In this document: positions 8,272 to 15,069 of the stretch, in pieces
How positions within the stretch are numbered: the first letter of the stretch is position 1
Layout of the letters: each line of letters opens with the position of its first letter
Assembly (NCBI GenBank): GCA_052117325.1
Contig: JBQKJJ010000001.1
Strand: one strand, 5' to 3'
Length of the DNA: 64,000 nucleotides
Source of the DNA: CAG-964 sp902789345
Lineage (GTDB): Bacteria; Bacillota; Clostridia; Oscillospirales; Acutalibacteraceae
Program-made: the position numbers and the translations under genes
The notes under the pieces: generated by a model
What the model was told of the DNA's origin: nothing
Databases searched by the model: none
What the model saw: the letters and a program-made list of their open reading frames with translations, nothing else

Positions 8272-9132
8272 ATGGCAGTTGATTATGCTACCCTTAAAAA
8301 GGGCGGATTTATGCGTCAAAAACAGAAAAATAATTTTTCTTTAAGACTTAGGGTGGTAGGTGGAAATCTTACTGCAAAGCAGCTTGCAAAAATTGCAGAG
8401 GTAGCCGAAAACTTTGGAGACGGCTATGTACACCTAACCTCAAGACAAAGCGTTGAAATCCCTTTTATAAAGGTTGACGATGTTGAAAATGTAAAAGAAG
8501 CACTTGCACAGGGCGATGTTGAGCCGGGTGTGTGCGGCCCTAGAGTAAGAACAATTACCGCCTGTCAGGGTATGGCAATTTGTCCAAGCGGCTGTATAGA
8601 CACCTATGCTCTTGCAAAGGAGCTTGACGACAGATATTTTGCCAGAGAGCTGCCTCATAAGTTTAAATTCGGCATAACAGGCTGTCAGAACAACTGCCTA
8701 AAGGCAGAGGAAAACGACCTGGGCATAAAGGGCGGCATAAAGGTAGACTGGAAAGAAAGTGCCTGCATTGGCTGCGGCGTGTGTGTAAAGGCTTGCAGAC
8801 AAAACGCAATTACACTTAAAGACGGTAAAATTACCGTAGACAAGTCGAAGTGCAACTTCTGCGGAAGATGCTTCAAGGCCTGTCCTACAGACGCTTGGGA
8901 TACCGTAAACGGCTATATAGTTTCTTTCGGTGGACTTTTCGGTAATTCTATTAACAAGGGCGAAACAATTATCCCGTTTATTGAGGATAAGGAAAAGCTT
9001 TTAAAAATATGCGACACCGCCATTAAGTTCTTTGAAGAAAATGCAAAGCCAAGTGAACGCTTTAAGTTTACGGTAGACAGAGTAGGTAAGGAAAAATTTA
9101 AAGAAAAGATTTTGGAGGCATACAATGGCTGA
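8272..9132 (+). CDS. siroheme sulfite reductase with fused 2[4Fe-4S] ferredoxin domain (AsrC / small SiR-like)
   Basis: A 286-residue protein expected to reduce sulfite to sulfide. An N-terminal nitrite/sulfite reductase ferredoxin-like half-domain (LTSRQSVEIPF) is followed by the siroheme-[4Fe-4S] ligands in C-x5-C (Cys98, Cys104) and C-x3-C (Cys138, Cys142). A bacterial ferredoxin domain follows, with two CxxCxxCxxxC sets (Cys165-175 and Cys194-204). It is a minimal one-half SiR, about half the size of CysI, and resembles AsrC, but no AsrA or AsrB is encoded nearby. The internal ferredoxin may take electrons from a small carrier. The RBS is GGAGG at 8260. Its 3' end overlaps the TusA-like gene by 8 bases. 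Siroheme comes from the upstream operon. Confidence 0.87.
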   Translation: MAVDYATLKKGGFMRQKQKNNFSLRLRVVGGNLTAKQLAKIAEVAENFGDGYVHLTSRQSVEIPFIKVDDVENVKEALAQGDVEPGVCGPRVRTITACQGMAICPSGCIDTYALAKELDDRYFARELPHKFKFGITGCQNNCLKAEENDLGIKGGIKVDWKESACIGCGVCVKACRQNAITLKDGKITVDKSKCNFCGRCFKACPTDAWDTVNGYIVSFGGLFGNSINKGETIIPFIEDKEKLLKICDTAIKFFEENAKPSERFKFTVDRVGKEKFKEKILEAYNG

Positions 9133-9373
9133 TTTTATTATTGACGACACAGTGGATATTACAGATGTGGTTTGCCCTACAACATTTGTTAAGGCAAAGG
9201 TAGCTTTAGAGGAGCTTGACGAGGGACAGATTCTTTCCATTAAGATGAATGACGGCGAGCCTGTACAGAATGTTCCAAGAAGCATAAAAGAAGAAGGACA
9301 TAAAATTCTAAAGCTGATTGACAACGAAGACGGTACATATGACCTTATAGTTGAAAAGGTTGGTGATGAGTAA
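9125..9373 (+). CDS. TusA/SirA-like sulfur-relay protein
   Basis: An 82-residue protein with the TusA fold signature: an N-terminal DxxDxxxVVCPTTFVKAKVALEEL helix with the conserved cysteine (Cys17), then GQILSIKMNDGEPVQNVPRS. Canonical TusA has CPxP; here it is CPTT, so the second proline is missing while the sulfur-bearing Cys is kept. TusA proteins carry persulfide between partners in the cytosol. It sits between the sulfite reductase (8-base overlap) and thioredoxin (TAATG overlap). A role in handing reduced sulfur toward the thiocarboxylate carrier is inferred from position only. Confidence 0.85.
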   Translation: MADFIIDDTVDITDVVCPTTFVKAKVALEELDEGQILSIKMNDGEPVQNVPRSIKEEGHKILKLIDNEDGTYDLIVEKVGDE

Positions 9374-9690
9374 TGCCGGCAAGAGTAAACGCAGAAAACT
9401 TCGACACAGAGGTGCTAAAGTCCGATAAGCCTGTTTTGGTTGATTTTTATTCAGACAGCTGTGTGCCGTGTAAAAGACTTTCTCCCGTTTTGTTCCAGAT
9501 AGAGGAGGAGTATGCAGATTCGCTAAAGGTAGTAAAGTTAAATATTAACTTCGATTCCTCGGTTGCAGAGCAGTACAAGGTTTATGCCGCACCTACAGTT
9601 GTATTTTTTAAAAACGGCATTGAACAAACAAGGCTTCACGGATTAGTAAAAAAATCGGAGCTTACCGAAGCTATAGAAAATTTAAAGTAA
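9373..9690 (+). CDS. thioredoxin-like protein
   Basis: A 105-residue thioredoxin fold. VLVDFYSDSCVPCKRLSP carries a CVPC active site (Cys30, Cys33) in place of the usual CGPC, and AAPTVVFFKNG holds the cis-proline. The Val in the active site may shift its redox potential or partner choice. It overlaps the preceding stop (TAATG). With the thioredoxin reductase-like gene at 11169 it could supply electrons for APS reduction, sulfite reduction or persulfide release. This dedicated role is inferred from the operon. Confidence 0.92.
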   Translation: MPARVNAENFDTEVLKSDKPVLVDFYSDSCVPCKRLSPVLFQIEEEYADSLKVVKLNINFDSSVAEQYKVYAAPTVVFFKNGIEQTRLHGLVKKSELTEAIENLK

Positions 9691-9705
9691 AGGGAGTATT
9701 CAGTT

Positions 9706-9912
9706 ATGACAATTACAGTAGCAGGAAATAAAAAAGAGGTAGCAGACAATCTTACAGTAGCTCAGCTTATAGCTGATGAAAATGTTGAAACACCACAGTA
9801 TGTTACGGTTACAATTAACGACGACTTTGTACAGAGCGGTACATTTGAAGAAACTGTTTTAAAAGACGGTGATGTTGTAGAGTTCTTGTACTTTATGGGA
9901 GGCGGTCAGTAA
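9706..9912 (+). CDS. hcyS: ThiS-like sulfur carrier protein with masked C-terminus (HcyS-like)
   Basis: A 68-residue beta-grasp ubiquitin-like protein: MTITVAGNKKEV, LTVAQLIADENV, VTVTINDDFV, LKDGDVVEFLYFMGGGQ. In carriers of this group the C-terminal Gly-Gly is adenylated and converted to a thiocarboxylate. Here one residue (Gln) follows the glycines, so the chain must be trimmed before activation. The JAMM protease gene at 10721 and the E1-like gene at 9912 (TAATG overlap) are the expected partners. In the characterised Wolinella system HcyD removes a residue beyond Gly-Gly of HcyS and MetY consumes the thiocarboxylate. A thiamine role (ThiS) is less likely because no thi genes are adjacent. 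Confidence 0.85.
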   Translation: MTITVAGNKKEVADNLTVAQLIADENVETPQYVTVTINDDFVQSGTFEETVLKDGDVVEFLYFMGGGQ

Positions 9913-10724
9913 TGGCTTTTACAAACGAACAGCTGGAGAGATACTCCAGACACATTATTTTAAAAGAGGTTGGTGCTAAAGGTCAGAAAAAGCTTCTTAA
10001 CGCCAAGGTTCTTATAATAGGTGCAGGAGGTTTAGGCGCACCTGTAGCAATGTACCTTGCGGCGGCAGGTATAGGTACTATAGGTATTGCAGACGCCGAC
10101 GAGGTAGACCTTTCAAACCTACAGCGCCAGATTATTCACGCTACAAAGGATGTAGGCAAGCCAAAGGTTCAGTCAGCTAAAGAAACAATGGAGGCTATGA
10201 ATCCTGATGTAAAGGTTGTTACATACCACACCTTTGTTACAAGCGAAAATATTATGGACCTTATTAAGGATTACGACTTCATTATTGACGGTACAGACAA
10301 CTTCCCGGCAAAGTTTTTAATTAATGACGCCTGCGTAATGGCGAAAAAGCCCTTTTCACACGCCGGTATTATCAGATTTCAAGGTCAGCTAATGACTTAT
10401 GTTCCGGGGGAGGGCCCTTGTTACCGTTGTGTATTTAAAAATCCACCGCCAAAGGACGCTGTTCCTACTTGTAAGCAGGCAGGTGTTATCGGTGCAATGG
10501 GCGGCGTTATAGGCAGCTTGCAGGCAATGGAGGCCATTAAGTATATTCTTGGCAAGGGTCAGCTTCTTACAGGATATTTGCTGACATACGACGCACTTAA
10601 AATGGAGTTTAGAAAGGTTAAACTGCCGTCAGATACTCACAACTGTGCAGTGTGCGGCGACCACCCAACAATTACAGAGCTTATTGATTACGAGCAGGCA
10701 GAATGTGACGGTGTTCATTTATGA
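9912..10724 (+). CDS. hcyF: E1-like adenylyltransferase of the ThiF/MoeB/HesA family (HcyF-like)
   Basis: A 270-residue ATP-dependent enzyme that adenylates the C-terminal glycine of a ubiquitin-like carrier. It shows the nucleotide loop IIGAGGLGAPVAMYLA (residues 35-50), DEVDLSNLQRQIIH with the conserved Asp/Arg, two zinc-binding CxxC pairs (Cys170/173 and Cys245/248) and a candidate catalytic Cys187 in VPTCKQAGVIGAMGG. No rhodanese domain is present, so sulfur must come from another protein; TusA-like and sulfite reductase genes lie just upstream. It overlaps both neighbours (TAATG before, ATGA after), so production is tightly coupled to the carrier and the JAMM protease. Confidence 0.9.
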   Translation: MAFTNEQLERYSRHIILKEVGAKGQKKLLNAKVLIIGAGGLGAPVAMYLAAAGIGTIGIADADEVDLSNLQRQIIHATKDVGKPKVQSAKETMEAMNPDVKVVTYHTFVTSENIMDLIKDYDFIIDGTDNFPAKFLINDACVMAKKPFSHAGIIRFQGQLMTYVPGEGPCYRCVFKNPPPKDAVPTCKQAGVIGAMGGVIGSLQAMEAIKYILGKGQLLTGYLLTYDALKMEFRKVKLPSDTHNCAVCGDHPTITELIDYEQAECDGVHL

Positions 10725-11131
10725 TAAAGTTATTAAAAACAGATTATGAAAAAATTGTTGCTCACGCAGAAAAAGAACTTCCAAACGAGGCGTGCGGCAT
10801 TATTGGCGGGACAATTAACGGTGACAGCAAGGAAATTAAAAAGGTTTATTTACTGACAAATATTGACCACTCAAACGAGCATTTTTCACTTGACCCAAAG
10901 GAACAGCTTGCCGCAATTAAGGATATGAGGCAAAACGGTTTAGTTCCCCTTGGCAACTGGCACTCTCACCCGGAGTCGCCCTCAAGACCGTCAGATGAGG
11001 ACAAACGCCTTGCTTATGACAGTAAGGCAAGCTATATGATTTTGTCACTTATGGACAGGCAAAATCCGGTGCTTAACTCATTTAAGATTACCGGTGATAC
11101 AGCAGAAAAAGAAGAGCTTGTTATAGAATAA
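10721..11131 (+). CDS. hcyD: JAMM/MPN+ metalloprotease (Mec+/HcyD-like)
   Basis: A 136-residue JAB domain zinc peptidase with all catalytic residues: Glu23 in PNEACGIIGG, then H-x-H-x7-S-x2-D (His81, His83, Ser91, Asp94) in GNWHSHPESPSRPSDED. Prokaryotic members process ubiquitin-like sulfur carriers, either trimming a masked C-terminus (HcyD) or releasing an amino acid from the carrier (Mec+). The carrier two genes upstream ends in an extra Gln after Gly-Gly-Gly, so trimming is the natural proposal. It overlaps the E1-like gene by 4 bases. The length is typical of stand-alone bacterial JAMM proteins. Confidence 0.9.
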   Translation: MIKLLKTDYEKIVAHAEKELPNEACGIIGGTINGDSKEIKKVYLLTNIDHSNEHFSLDPKEQLAAIKDMRQNGLVPLGNWHSHPESPSRPSDEDKRLAYDSKASYMILSLMDRQNPVLNSFKITGDTAEKEELVIE

Positions 11132-11168
11132 CAGGTAAATATAAACCGACTAAATAAGGAGGGTAATT

Positions 11169-12086
11169 ATGTACGACATTGTAATTATAGGAAGCGGCCC
11201 GGCAGGAATGTCTGCGGCTATATATGCACAGCGTGCCGGCTTAAAGGCGGTTGTTGTTGAAAAGGAATGTTTAGGCACAGGCAAAATTGCCGAAAGCCAG
11301 CGTGTAGATAATTACCCCGGCCTATTTGGTGAAAACGGCTACGATTTAGGCGAGAAATTCAGAACTCACGCAGAAAATTTAGGTGCGGAATTTATTGAGG
11401 GTGAAATTATAAAAATTGTCAGGTCAAATGGGGAATATACCCTACAGCTTGACAATGACAAAGCCCTTGCTGCCAAAACCGTTATTTATGCCGCCGGTAC
11501 ACAGTGCCGAAAGCTTGGCGTAGTGGGAGAGCAGGAGCTTTTAGGCAGAGGCGTTTCTTACTGTGCTGTGTGCGACGGTGCATTTTATAAAAATAAAGTT
11601 GTGGCAGTTATAGGCGGCGGAGATACCGCACTGGGTGATGCTGTGCTGTTGTCAGGCTTGGCAAAAAAGGTTTACCTTATACACCGCAGGGATGAATTTA
11701 GGGCAAATAAAACTTTGCAAAACAAAGTGAACGGCACAAAGAATATAGTTCCTATTTTAAATGCAACGGTGCAGAAAATCAACGGCAAAGACCATGTTGA
11801 AGCTGTAGTAATACTGCAAAACGGCAGTGAAAAAGCATTGGCTGTGGACGGCGTGTTTGTGGCAATAGGCAGTACGCCAAACTCGGCACTTGTTAAGGAA
11901 TTACTTAATGTTGACGAAAACGGTTATATTGTTGCTGACGAAACAGGGGTTACCTCGGCAGACGGAATATTTGCGGCAGGCGATGTCAGAACAAAAAAGC
12001 TAAGACAGGTAGTTACAGCTGCAGCTGACGGTGCAAACTGTGTTTTGTCAGCAGAGGAATATCTAAACAAAAATATTCAATGTTAA
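11169..12086 (+). CDS. trxB: thioredoxin reductase-like flavoprotein
   Basis: A 305-residue FAD/NAD(P)H disulfide reductase of the low-Mr TrxB type. IIGSGPAGMSAAIYAQRAG binds FAD, the redox pair is Cys132/Cys135 in YCAVCDGAFYKNK (usual CAxCDG), VVAVIGGGDTALGDA is the second nucleotide loop, and GIFAAGDVRTKKLRQVVTAAADGA is the C-terminal FAD motif. It follows the JAMM gene by 37 bases with an AAGGAGG site. The likely role is reducing the operon's thioredoxin (9373). The sequence does not decide between NADPH and ferredoxin as donor; the HRRDEFRA segment is NADPH-type. Confidence 0.92.
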   Translation: MYDIVIIGSGPAGMSAAIYAQRAGLKAVVVEKECLGTGKIAESQRVDNYPGLFGENGYDLGEKFRTHAENLGAEFIEGEIIKIVRSNGEYTLQLDNDKALAAKTVIYAAGTQCRKLGVVGEQELLGRGVSYCAVCDGAFYKNKVVAVIGGGDTALGDAVLLSGLAKKVYLIHRRDEFRANKTLQNKVNGTKNIVPILNATVQKINGKDHVEAVVILQNGSEKALAVDGVFVAIGSTPNSALVKELLNVDENGYIVADETGVTSADGIFAAGDVRTKKLRQVVTAAADGANCVLSAEEYLNKNIQC

Positions 12087-12179
12087 AAATCTTGAAGCAG
12101 TATTTAAAGTTTTATGCGGTAAGCATTTTATATTCAAGGTTTTTAAATTTGAAATATTAATTTAACGGGGTATTATCTT

Positions 12180-13859
12180 ATGAAAACAGAAAGATTAAAT
12201 ACTGATATTCTTATAATAGGCGGCGGCACAGCCGGTTGTTATGCCGCATTGACTATTTCTGAAAATTCAGACAAAAAGGTGCTTATCTGCGAAAAGGCAC
12301 ATATAAAAAGAAGCGGCTGTTTGGCGGCAGGTGTAAACGCCCTTAACGCATATATTGTAGAGGGCAGAACACCACAGGATTATGTAGACTATGCCAAAAA
12401 GGACGCAGACGGAATTGTAAGAGAGGATTTACTCCTCACAATGTCGCAAAGGCTAAACAAGGTAACGCACAGGCTTGAACAGCTTGGCCTTGTAATTTTA
12501 AAGGACGAAAACGGGAAATATGTTGCCCGTGGAAACCGAAACTTAAAAATTAACGGCGAAAACATAAAGCCTATTTTGGCGCAGGCTGTAGAAAAGGCAG
12601 AAAATGTTCAGGTGCTGAACAGAGTAAATGTTATAGACTTTGCCGTTAAGGACAATAAAATTAACGGTGCATTTGCAATAGGAATTGAAAACGACACTTT
12701 TTATACCATAGACGCCAAGGCGGTTATAATAGCTACAGGCGGTGCATCAGGTCTTTACAAGCCAAACAACCCGGGCTTTTCAAGACACAAAATGTGGTAT
12801 CCGCCATTTAATACAGGTGCAGGCTATGCTATGGGTATTAACGCCGGTGCAGAAATGACAACATTTGAAATGCGTTTTATTGCACTTCGCTGTAAAGACA
12901 CCATTGCCCCTACAGGTACATTGGCACAGGGGGTAGGTGCAAAGCAGATAAATTCCTTAGGTGAGGTTTACGAAACCAAGTACGGCTTAACAACCTCCGA
13001 AAGAGTTTACGGTACAGTAAACGAAAACCAAGAGGGCAGAGGCCCATGTTATTTGCGTACAGAGGGTATAACACCACAGCAGGACGACTCATTAATAAGA
13101 GCATATTTGAATATGGCACCGTCGCAAACCATTAAGTGGATTGAAAGTGGTAAGCTGCCATCACAGCAGAATGTTGAAATAGAGGGCACGGAGCCCTACA
13201 TAGTAGGCGGCCATACCGCAAGCGGATATTGGGTAGACACCAACCGTGCCACAACAATACAGGGCCTATTTGCCGGTGGAGATGTTGCCGGAGGTTGTCC
13301 GCAAAAGTATGTTACAGGCGCTTTGGCAGAGGGCGAAATTGCCGCTTTGTCCGCTGTAAATTATGTTGACAACAGCAAGCAGGGCAGTATAGAGCAGTCA
13401 GACATAGACAAGCACATTAATGAGGTTACAGGCTTTATTACAAAGAAAACCTCACCGTACACTACTGAGCAGCTGGAAGAAGCAATGCAGACTGTTATGG
13501 ATTCCTATGCAGGAGGCATAAAAACAAACTACCGCTTCAACGAAAAACAGCTTGACATTGCAGACTACAAGATTAAACAGTTAATGAGTCTTGTAAGTAC
13601 ATTGTATGCAGAGGATTTTCAAGAGCTTATGTATATATACGAGCTTAAAGAAAGGCTTACGGTTTGCCGAAGTGTTATTGCACACCTAAAGGCACGAAAG
13701 GAAACACGCTGGCACAGCTTTGCAGAAAACCTTGACTATCCTAACAAGGACGAAAAAAACTTTAATAAATATGTAAATTCCCGACTTGAAAACGGTGAAA
13801 TAAAAATTATCATTCGTGATTTGGTTCAAGGAGGCAAAGAATATGAGCATATCAATTAA
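12180..13859 (+). CDS. aprA: adenylylsulfate reductase alpha subunit, short form (AprA-like)
   Basis: A 559-residue FAD protein of the fumarate reductase/AprA superfamily, expected to reduce APS to sulfite and AMP with AprB. ILIIGGGTAGCYAAL binds FAD. AprA-specific stretches are FEMRFIALRCKD and EPYIVGGHTASGYWVDT, the latter with the active-site-type His, followed by GLFAGGDVAGGCPQKYVTGA. Sulfate reducers' AprA is about 600-660 residues, so this is a short version. It sits with cysDN and no cysH or cysC, so APS is probably reduced directly for assimilation. Other flavoproteins of the family are possible but the aprB neighbour argues against them. Ninety-three bases separate it from trxB. Confidence 0.88.
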   Translation: MKTERLNTDILIIGGGTAGCYAALTISENSDKKVLICEKAHIKRSGCLAAGVNALNAYIVEGRTPQDYVDYAKKDADGIVREDLLLTMSQRLNKVTHRLEQLGLVILKDENGKYVARGNRNLKINGENIKPILAQAVEKAENVQVLNRVNVIDFAVKDNKINGAFAIGIENDTFYTIDAKAVIIATGGASGLYKPNNPGFSRHKMWYPPFNTGAGYAMGINAGAEMTTFEMRFIALRCKDTIAPTGTLAQGVGAKQINSLGEVYETKYGLTTSERVYGTVNENQEGRGPCYLRTEGITPQQDDSLIRAYLNMAPSQTIKWIESGKLPSQQNVEIEGTEPYIVGGHTASGYWVDTNRATTIQGLFAGGDVAGGCPQKYVTGALAEGEIAALSAVNYVDNSKQGSIEQSDIDKHINEVTGFITKKTSPYTTEQLEEAMQTVMDSYAGGIKTNYRFNEKQLDIADYKIKQLMSLVSTLYAEDFQELMYIYELKERLTVCRSVIAHLKARKETRWHSFAENLDYPNKDEKNFNKYVNSRLENGEIKIIIRDLVQGGKEYEHIN

Positions 13860-14157
13860 TAAAAACAAGTGCATAGGCTGCGGTAAATGTCGCAATGTTT
13901 GCCCCGGCAGCCTAATAAAGGTTGACAGTGACGGCAAAGCCTACATAAAGTACCCAAAGGATTGCTGGGGCTGTACCTCTTGCATAAAGGAATGCCCGGT
14001 ATATGCCATAGATTTTTTCTTGGGCGCAGACATTGGCGGTATGGGCAGTAAGGTTCATACCGAAAAAAAAGGCGATATTTTAAGCTGGATAATTCAAAAA
14101 CCACAAGGCGACAGTATAAAAATAGATATTAATCAAAAGGAATCCAATAAGTATTAA
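13843..14157 (+). CDS. aprB: adenylylsulfate reductase beta subunit, short form (AprB-like ferredoxin)
   Basis: A 104-residue iron-sulfur protein with eight cysteines in two clusters: KCIGCGKCRNVCP and CWGCTSCIKECP. The second set has the AprB-type spacing around the Trp (DCWGCTSC). A C-terminal tail (DILSWIIQKPQGDSIKI) may wrap the alpha subunit as in dissimilatory AprB, but it is shorter. The ATG at 13843 has AAGGAGG at 13828-13834; a GTG at 13816 opens the same frame without a site. It overlaps aprA by 17 bases. It would pass electrons from a thioredoxin or ferredoxin to the AprA flavin. Confidence 0.88.
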   Translation: MSISINKNKCIGCGKCRNVCPGSLIKVDSDGKAYIKYPKDCWGCTSCIKECPVYAIDFFLGADIGGMGSKVHTEKKGDILSWIIQKPQGDSIKIDINQKESNKY

Positions 14158-14169
14158 GGAGGAATAAAA

Positions 14170-15069
14170 ATGAGTCAGCTTTCACATTTAGACGAGCTTG
14201 AAGCAGAAGCAATATATATTATCCGTGAAGTTGCGGCAGAGTGTGAAAAACCTGTTATGCTTTACTCTATAGGCAAAGACAGTTCCGTAATGCTGCACTT
14301 GGCAATGAAGGCGTTTTATCCTGAAAAGCCGCCGTTTCCGTTTATGCACATAGACACTACATGGAAGTTTAAGGATATGATTAAATTCCGTGACGACACA
14401 GCTAAAAAGCTGGGTATAGAAATGCTTGTATACACTAACGAAGAGGGTGTAAAGCAGGGTATTAACCCGTTTGACCACGGTGCCGCATATACAGACATTA
14501 TGAAAACACAGGCACTAAAGCAGGCATTAACAAAATACGGCTTTACAGCTGCATTTGGCGGCGGCAGGCGTGACGAGGAAAAGTCAAGAGCCAAAGAGAG
14601 AATTTTCTCATTTAGAAATCAGGCGCAGGCTTGGGACCCGAAAAATCAGCGCCCGGAAATGTGGAAGCTGTACAACACCAAAATTAACAAGGGCGAGAGC
14701 ATACGAGTATTCCCAATATCCAACTGGACAGAAAAGGACATTTGGCAGTACATAAAGAGAGAAAATATAGACATTGTTCCGCTTTACTTTGCGGCCAAAA
14801 GACCTGTAGTTTACCGTGACGGAAATATTATTATGGTAGACGACGACCGTTTCCCTTTGAAAGAAGGCGAGGTGCCGGAGTACAAGTCTGTTCGTTTCAG
14901 AACGCTGGGCTGTTATCCGCTTACAGGCGGCATAGAGTCAACAGCTACCACACTTGATGAAATTATTGACGAAACCTTAAGCTCGGTGTCATCGGAGCGT
15001 ACCTCAAGAGTTATAGACAAAGAGGCAGAAGGCAGTATGGAGCGTAGAAAAAGGGAGGGCTATTTCTAA
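14170..15069 (+). CDS. cysD: sulfate adenylyltransferase subunit 2
   Basis: A 299-residue ATP sulfurylase catalytic subunit that makes APS from ATP and sulfate. PP-loop SIGKDSSVMLHLAMKAF, then FGGGRRDEEKSRAKERIFSFR, WTEKDIWQYIKRE and VRFRTLGCYPLTGGIES are family-diagnostic. It is the usual length (about 300). AGGAGG precedes the ATG. The stop overlaps the cysN start (TAATG). With AprBA immediately upstream, sulfate activation and APS reduction are encoded in one block. Confidence 0.96.
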   Translation: MSQLSHLDELEAEAIYIIREVAAECEKPVMLYSIGKDSSVMLHLAMKAFYPEKPPFPFMHIDTTWKFKDMIKFRDDTAKKLGIEMLVYTNEEGVKQGINPFDHGAAYTDIMKTQALKQALTKYGFTAAFGGGRRDEEKSRAKERIFSFRNQAQAWDPKNQRPEMWKLYNTKINKGESIRVFPISNWTEKDIWQYIKRENIDIVPLYFAAKRPVVYRDGNIIMVDDDRFPLKEGEVPEYKSVRFRTLGCYPLTGGIESTATTLDEIIDETLSSVSSERTSRVIDKEAEGSMERRKREGYF

